Shown here piece by piece: positions 53,687 through 62,600 of a stretch of 64,000 nt of DNA. The stretch's first letter is position 1. Every line of letters begins with the position of its first letter. The position numbers and the translations under genes are program-made. The notes under the pieces were generated by a model that was not told where the DNA came from, did no database searches, and saw nothing but the letters and a program-made list of their open reading frames with translations. Origin of the DNA: Hippopus hippopus (Eukaryota; Mollusca; Bivalvia; Cardiida; Cardiidae); contig OX328109.1 in NCBI GenBank assembly GCA_946811185.2, positions 7,068,001-7,132,000 of the forward strand, given 5' to 3'.

Positions 53687-56600
53687 CTGAGAGAAAAGAA
53701 AAAGTAGCAAATTATTGTATTTTCTAACCCTAAACTGCCTCTTTCAATGCCAAATATTTTAACTCGACCACTTTTGACACCATAAAAAGCAATCCAGTGA
53801 AACTCTGACAGATTTTCACCTTATTGGCTCAACCAAACAAGCGGACGGTATAGATCAAAGATCAGACTACACGTTCTGTACAGTCTGATCTTGATCTATC
53901 CCGCCCGCAAAACCCCATGTTTTCGCCTATGGCGCCAAAAAGGTCAACAAATGAAACGAAAATTTCTACACAATAATGGGAATTCAAATATTACGTTTTT
54001 CAAAATTGAATTCACTGGAAAGAAAATACCGTATCGGACAGTGTAGATCAAAGATCAGACTGCACGTTTTGTGCAGTCTGATCTTGATCTACAATGTCCG
54101 CCGAAGGTCTGCGAGTCGCGCTCAGCAGCCTAACCGTTAAAACTCTTTACCAAATAACGTTAGCAAAGTTAAGCCTCGTAATAATTATGTTAAGCGTACA
54201 ATATTATGGTGAATGCAAGACCAAATCACATGAGGCATGCTCTGGCAAAAGGGGGCTTAATGCATAATGCATCTTCGTGATCCATGATACCAAGCAAGTC
54301 ATCACATAATTATGGATCATAAAATCCATTTTGTCAAACAACCGACTGAATCATGAGGTACACTGGTCCTTTAACAAGCAGAAAATTTACCAATGGCAAA
54401 AAAGTTTCGTTCCCGCAAACTGCACAGGTTGACCTGGGTCGATACTTTTTGCGGATGCATTAAGCCCATTTTTCACAGAGCATGGCTCATATCACGATGG
54501 AAAAATCAGGCGCGGAGCTAGGAGGAAGCTGGGAAACCAGGGTGCGTATTCACGGACCCATTCTGAATTATATAAATGGTCGAATTCTAAATTTAGAAAG
54601 TAACGGAAGTTCTAATTGGTTAAACCATATGGATAGGCCAATCATTACTTGCATTACTTTACCAATGTTGAAAATTCTTGAGAATTAGACAAAGAAGCCT
54701 GGGATTTCAACATTACTTGTCAAATCGCCTCTAAATAGAATGCACTTTTCCAGTGAGTAAAACAAGACCAAATAATTTCAAAATTAATAGTAACTAGAAT
54801 ATTTCACAAAACAGAGGACAGAGTAGATCAGAGATCAGATTTCACGTTCTTTGCAGTCTATTCATGATCTACTTTGATTAAAAAAAATCAACGAGCTCAG
54901 TTCTTGAAGATTAAGTTTGATCGAGTCGAAATAAAGAAAGAGAGAAAGAGAGAAAGAGTGAAAGAAAGAAAGGAAGAAAGAAAGAAAGAAAGATAGAAAG
55001 AAAGAAAGAAAGAAAGAAAGAAGTAGACTAATGTTTCATATTTAATACATTCCTGGTTATGCCTACGGAAACAATTATTTTCTCACCTTTAGGAGAACCT
55101 TTTCTGGTATTATTATTGTTGTTGCTAGAACTGTTGTTGTTGTTGTTGTTGCTCATGTGCAATGAACTCGGCCTATGATGGTTTCGGACCTGCCCACATT
55201 GATTCATCTGAGACAAAACATCGACCATACTGCAAAAATACAGAACAGAAAAAATAATTATTTGATTCTTTGTTTTGTATTCAACATCGGTTAAAGAAGA
55301 AGAAGAAGAGGTTGCTCCTGTTAGGTCATTTCTCCTATTTCCACAATGTTTTAAGCCGTATACAAGGATGAGATTTACCCCTTTATCACAGAGTCCTACT
55401 TTTTAACAACCTTGGACTTTTTAGCCAGGATTTTTTTCCTTTTTCCACATTGTTTTATCCATTCCAAGAAAAATGACATCATATATTTACATTGACTTGT
55501 CGTCTGCAGATTCTTTCAATTTGGAAAAGTATAAATAGTTTGTAAGAAGTCTGCTGCAAATTCTTGCAAAGGGTTAATTTGTTCGTCAGCAAATATTTTC
55601 AATTTTGGATAGTCTAAAATTTCGTAAACGGTAAAGAGTTTACCCAATACTCACCAGTCATTTGGGTCCACGTCTCGAAAACCTTTGGCAAACGGGTTGC
55701 TGGCAATCTTTAACTGTGTTATCTAAACGAGAAAACATTTTTTTATCGTCATAAGTTTGGACTATACAACGTCTGTAAATAGTAAAATTCCAAATTTTGA
55801 GATTCTGAGCGGGGTCCACAATGTCTTCTGTTGTCAACATTGCACAGGCATATTTGAAGTATTTTCTTCGGAGATGAATTACAGTACAATCGCGATAACC
55901 CATATTTCCTCTGGAATTCGCAAAATTCATGGATTATCGCCATGCTCGGCTTATCAAAAAGATCAATGCAAAAATAAAACTGCATACAGTTCAAAATCGG
56001 GAATTACAAAGACAATAGAAAGGGTTTTTGTTCCTTTATTCATAATCTTTAAAGGTTAATATACTGACAGAATGATTTCTTTAAAGATACATTTATACTT
56101 GTTTTCAGCCAGTTTTTAACCCTTTTCATCTTTATTTCATCAAATTTAATCATCGTTGTATCCTCATGCCAAATGTTGCCCCGGACGGTTGCAAGGTTGC
56201 ATAGATTACGACGGATAGAAAATGCATTTCATTTTCTTGGGGCCATCAAGGAAATCACTGTTGTGACGTTTCCGGTTTTCAATTGAACATTTCCGATATA
56301 CGTTTTTATCCCTTACACAATATATATCGGTAATTTATCTATGTTTACGCAGCTGACTAAATCTGGAACCATTTTACACTCTATCAAATTTTTGCTGCAA
56401 TTTTTCTTTCTGGCTGTGAGGATGTATCTTTAAATACATAAGCACAAGCAAAACTGTAGTATCTATACATGTACTTACTCTGTGATTTTGATAGGCTGTT
56501 ACCGCCATGAACTTGGTCTCCGGAAAAATGAAAGTTTTGTAATTCTGTGTTTTTGAGCAGTCTTCTGTTTTCGGGTAAACATAAACAACGTGAAACCGAG

Positions 56601-59600
56601 GCTGAAACTTGTGCATGGAATTCAAGATGATCTGAAAAGAAAAAGAATGATACTAAATAATACATGTATGAGCCATGCTCTGTGAAAAGGGGGCTTAATG
56701 CATTTGCAAAAAGTATCTACCCAAGTCAGCCTGCGCAGTCCGCGCAGTGGATACTTTTTGCTATTGGTTAATTTTTTATGTGTGTCTAAGGACCAGTCTA
56801 TCGCATGACTCAGTTGATTGTTTGAAAACAAAAAAAGGATCTTTTGGATCAAATATTTTGTGATGACTTTCTGGTTATAATGGATTACATGCATGTATTA
56901 AACCCCGTTTTTGCCGGAGCACGAATTAATATAAAAACTGATTATTTCAACCGATTATTAAAAGATCCCTTGATTTAATGACGCTAAGTAAGATGGTCTT
57001 TTCAAAACTGTGTGGAAAATGGATAAATGCTGCTGAAAGAGAGAGAGAGAGAGAGACAGAGAGAGACAGAGAGACAGTGACAGAGACAGTGACAGAGAGA
57101 CAGAGAGAGACAGAGACAGAGACAGAGAGACAGAGAGAGATGTAAACAAAAATGTGAAATGCCAGGTCACGTCAAGTCAAAGCAGGTCCGGCTTTTTCCA
57201 AAGTTCTCTTATCATTTTATCTAGTAATCACCGAAAACCCATCTAGATTCATTACAGACTTGGTGCTGTGGTGATACCCAACTGCGGACCACTGCCAATC
57301 ATATTTGAAAGTGTACATGAACCGCGCGAGAAGTTCATTAATGGACTGTTGACGGATCGGAGAAAAATGTGTCAAAACCGTGACTTTCCGGCAGGTAAAT
57401 ACAAAGAATGCAGCAAATAATACCCCTGATATATAAAGACTCTAACATTTTAATACCCAGTCATAATGTCCACTTAATTGTTTAAATAATTTATAAGGTT
57501 CATATAATTATGTATATGTCGTACATTGCATGGTTTGAAATTAATTGTTATGACCATTGAGCTTGTATGCCAACGAGTCAATTTATATCCTATGCTGAAA
57601 CTGAATAAATGCACAAGTTTTGTCAGGTTATATGCTATAATAGCCATGTGTAAAGTTAGACTCTCAATTAGAAAAAGATCAGTTCATTTTTTTTTTCGTT
57701 GAAATTAATTGTTATGACCGCTGAGCTTGTATGCCAATGAGTCAATTTATATTTTTGGCCGAAACTGAATAAATGCACTACTTTTGTTAGGTTATATGTT
57801 ATAATAGCCATGTGTAAAGCTAGACTTTCGAATAGAAAAAGATCAGTTCATTTTTTTTTTCGTTGAAATTAATTGTTATGACCGCTGAGCTTGTATGCCA
57901 AAGAGTCAATTTATATTTTTGGCTGAAACTGAATAAATGCACAACTTTTGTTAGGTTATATGCTGTAATAGCCATGAGTAAAGTTAGACTCTCATATTAG
58001 GAAAACTCTTTTCATTTTTTTTTTTCGTTGAAAGTATCAAATAAATGTACAAAAAGCCTACTTTGATTTTCTTATATATGAAGTACTAATCTAATCAAAG
58101 CGCTGACGCACTGAAGGCAGCGAGTTTCTTTACTGGCACTGAATACATGCTAATAATTGGTGTTTTCTATGATTCTTTCCTAGTAAACCAAAACAAACCG
58201 AACTGGAAAGTTCTCAGAGAACTCGTAACCTTGAGATTAGGGTGCGAGTTCTTCAGGGTCCGAGTTATCGAGCAACCAGGTATGTTATTGAATAAATGTG
58301 CCTGTTGGTGGAAAGGCGTTAACACGGCACAGTTTCTGTTTTATTTAAGCTGAAAATCTTTTCTTATCTTAAATTAAAGAGACAACAGAAACATGATGTT
58401 TTAATTTTTTCAGAGAACTTATGTATCAAGTTGAACTGCTTTGTCTGAATATGCATGGCGGAACTATTTTGTTAATGTACGAAACTGGTTTTGTTTACAA
58501 GCGTATCCAGGCAAAACCTGCCAGAATCAAAATTCTGACCTAGATAAAAATGGTAGGCTTCAAAAATCAGTATATAGACCAGCCCGCATAGCTCAATAGG
58601 TAGAGCGTAGGACTCGTGAACGTGATGTTTCGAGTCACATGAGGGTGTGGGTTCAATCCCCACGGCTGGCCACCTAAAATTACTAATAGTCTTTCGGATG
58701 AGACGTTAAACCGAGGTCCCGTGTGACGGTGCTATACACCGAGCGCGTAAAAGAACCAGGCGTAACTTAAGATGGGTTTCGTCCTGTATCTGCACTATCC
58801 CCCGTAACCATACTAACAGCCTCCAGGGGGCGTCGCCCATATGGGCAACCGGTGGCGACGATAAATAAACGCAAATTCAATCAATCAATCAGTATATACA
58901 TGAACACGTGATGTGGGAACTATGACAGCGGGGTAAACCCGCTGCCAAAAAGTCTTCTTTTCTACAGATGTTAAAAAGTACTCTGCCATTTTCTCTTAAA
59001 GCCCTGACAAGATATAAAAAAATTTAGACTCGTCCAAACTGAAACCATCTGCAAGTGACAATCTAATTAAATGTGTCTCACAGATATGACTTGGCTATCT
59101 AAATGTAAAGGAAAACATTGTGGGGGAGAAATGAGAAAATGCTGGTTACCAGCATTTTCTCATTTTACCCCCACAATGTTTTCAAAAGCCTTCTTTCACA
59201 GGGTCGTAAAAACTAAAAACTATGGATTGTTTGGTAAAGGGAAAACCAGAATTATATTTCGAGGAACTGTAAAAGTTATTCCGAGGATTAGATCATTGCA
59301 GTGAAAAAGGAAAACCCGTGCCCTGTAGAGAGGGATTTTAATGTAAATGCAAAAAGTATCTACCCAGGTCAGCCTGCGCAGTCCGCGCAGGCTGACCTGG
59401 GTCGAAACTTTTTGCTATTGATAAATTCTTTGCGTGTCTAAGGACCATTTTACCTTAGAATTCAGCCGGTTGAATCCAAGTTTAAGTGATGACTTGCTTG
59501 GTATAATGGATTACGAAGATGCATTAAACCCTCTTTTGCCTGAGATTGGATCAAATCGTTTGATTATCATTTCTTAAATATTGTATCCAATCATCATAAT

Positions 59601-62600
59601 AAACAGATTACCTAAGCCATTTCTAACCAAATTCACTATGCACCATTTTTCTTTTTTTGCGGAGGGGTGCTGATTAACATCAGACTACACATTCCAAGTT
59701 CTCTGTTCCTAGAATAACGTGCAACGGTCTGGTCACTTATCCAGGCACTAATCATAACGCCGTTGCTTAAAGGCCCAGTAACGGCCAAAATATCAAAGCA
59801 GGTGTCATAATACATTTAAATTTAATTCATACCATTTAAAAGTATGAAAAATATTTTGGAGATGACAGTCTGTTATCGTGTGGTCGGGCCATGTGTTAGT
59901 CGCTGGCAGAAAAAAAGAATTTTAAAATCAGGCAAAAAGTAAACAAAAGACACAGCTACCTGGCAGGTTTTAACCTACTTTTGAAATTAATTTCTCTGTC
60001 AGCAACTAACACTTGGACCGACCGTACAATGACCGATATTTTCGCCTCCACTGGGCCTTCAATACAGACAGGTAGCTGCTAACTGTCTGGATACGTTAGA
60101 CAAAACTAGAACATTTCTACTGAAATTCCGGAAAAATAGGGACACGTTTTTGCTTTCGATCCCATTTCTTTTGCAAACTAAAGCATTACAATATCTAATT
60201 TCTTTTTGCAAAAAATAAAAAAAAAAAGACATAACACGATTAGATGATTTTGATAAAAACTGTCTCGTATGTAATGGGATCCGGTGATTGACACGTAAAC
60301 CGTAGAGATAACGTGTGTTTGTTTCAAAAAAATAGACTGTGTCTAGTTCCAACTAGGGAGAGCCGATTGGTTCCAGCTGTTTTGCTGGGGAAAAAAAAGT
60401 AGACCGGACCATAGAAAAAAAACCTTCTTATTTACCATAAGCGTCTATGAAAGACTCAGATCCTGGGTCCGTATTCACAAACTAAATCTAGGGCTAGAGT
60501 TAGAAGGTAACTCAACGTCTGATTGACTAAACCTAATGGTTTAGCCAATCAGAAGTTGTGTTACTTTCAAATTTAGAAAACTCTTGAAAATAAGAATACG
60601 TCGCAACATTTACATACCTTTATTAAATGCCAATGATTAATGTCTATCGTTGCCATCGGTTGCCCTATGGGCAACGACGCCCCCCGCCAAAAAAAAATTG
60701 TTAGTTATGTTACAGGGTGCGATACAGGACGAAACCCATCCGAAGTTATACCTGGTGCTTTAACGTGCTCGGTGTATAGCACCGTCACACGGGACCTAGG
60801 TTTAACATATCATCTGGAAGACTAGTAATATTTTTTTGGGGTGACCAACCATCGGGATCGAACCTATACCCTAAAATGGCCCGAGATTTGTCGTTTACAA
60901 GCCTCATGCTCTACTACTGTGACTAGTTGGGCATGCTAACTATTTTTAATATGGTGCAGCAGACCACAATCGAAAAGGAAAATTGCCCAAGACAAACAGC
61001 ACCGTCAGGTTGTTTCTCCTTGTCCGACAATGTCTTAACATATGCCCAGCCCTCTGGCAAAAGGGGCGTACAATACATATCTGTGATACATGATAGGCCT
61101 ACCATGCAAGCTATCATTACAAAAAATATGGATCCATAAAATCCATGGTCTGTGAAAAGTAGGTTTAATGCATATGCAAAAAGTTACGACACATGTCAGC
61201 CTGCGCGGTCCGCATGGGTCGTAACCTTTTGCTATTGGTAAATTTTCTGCATGTTCAAGGACCAGTCTGTTTATATACATAATGAATTTTATGGATCCAT
61301 AATTATTTGACTTGCTTAGTAACAAGCATCACGGCAATGCTTTAAGCCCCCTAATCCCTGAGCATGCCTCGGTTATCTTCGTCATACGTCAACGATTTGA
61401 TGACTTGCTTGGTAACAAGCATCACGGCAATGCATTTAACCTCCTTTTCCCATAGTATGGCTAAATCACATTTCGTCAAAGGTCAACGATTAAAAATCTT
61501 TTTACTACACCAACATCAATTCAGTTTCCCTCTTTTCTGTGACCCGATTCGATTATAATATCGCTTTTATGCACTTATTCACATTTTCTTCCTCGATTTT
61601 TCCTCGTCTTTGAAATTTCCAACCCCTCACGTTTACATTACATTAAACAAATACTGAGTCAATCACGTGGGATAAACTGACAGTGATGTATTGCAGCTAA
61701 CCGAATCTGACCGCAGATTACGGCACCGAGACGACAACGATACACGATTCTACCATTTTTAGCCCCTTACCCTTATTTTATTTTATCGTGAAAAAGTGAC
61801 ATATCCTATACAATTACGGTATAATTATTTTTCTTTTCAACATCCGGAATGAAGAAGCAAATCTTTCAGTTGTGAGAAATTTGAAAAAAAAAAAAGAAAA
61901 GGAAAACATCTAAGAAAAAAATGTAAACAAGAGCAAATTTACACCTAACATATTTGAAAAACAAACAAAAAAAAAAGGCGATGTAAATTTTAGGATATCA
62001 ACATATAGTTAATATTTAATGTATGAGCCACGCTCTGTGAAAAGAGGTTTTAATGCATCTGCGAAAAAATATCAACCCATATCAACCAACGCAACTCTTT
62101 CCTATTGGTCAATTTTCTGTATATCAGAGGACCAGTCTACCTCATGATTCAGCTGGTTGTTAGACAAGATTGTTTTTATGGATTTATAATAATGTGATGA
62201 CTTGCTTGGTAGGTCTATAATGCATCACGGAGATGCATTAAGCCCCCTTTTCATAGGGCATGGCTTATACATATTTTTTCTTTCTTTTTTTTAATAGTAA
62301 AAATAGTAAGCAAACCTTTCATTTGTGAGAAATTTGAAAAAAAAAAGAGGAAAAAATAATTTTTTAAAGCATTGTCTACAGGAATAAATTTACAGCTGAC
62401 ATGTCTGAAAAAGAAGGTGTAAATTTTGATGATCAACATAAGTTGATATTTAGCTCTTTACCAAGCGACAAAATTATAGACTGGTCCAAATTGAAAGAAT
62501 TTGCAGACGACAAAATAAATGTCGCTCAAATGCTGATTTCTATCTTTGTTAGGGTAGAAAATGCTGGTTACAAGCATTTTCTTTTTTTCCCAAAAATGTT

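Noticed and set aside
57215..57400. Extra T-box exon in the large intron
   Set aside because: Exon A ends on His with a GTAAGT donor and exon B begins IILNSMH, the expected continuation, so no exon is missing; the stretch has no T-box motif.
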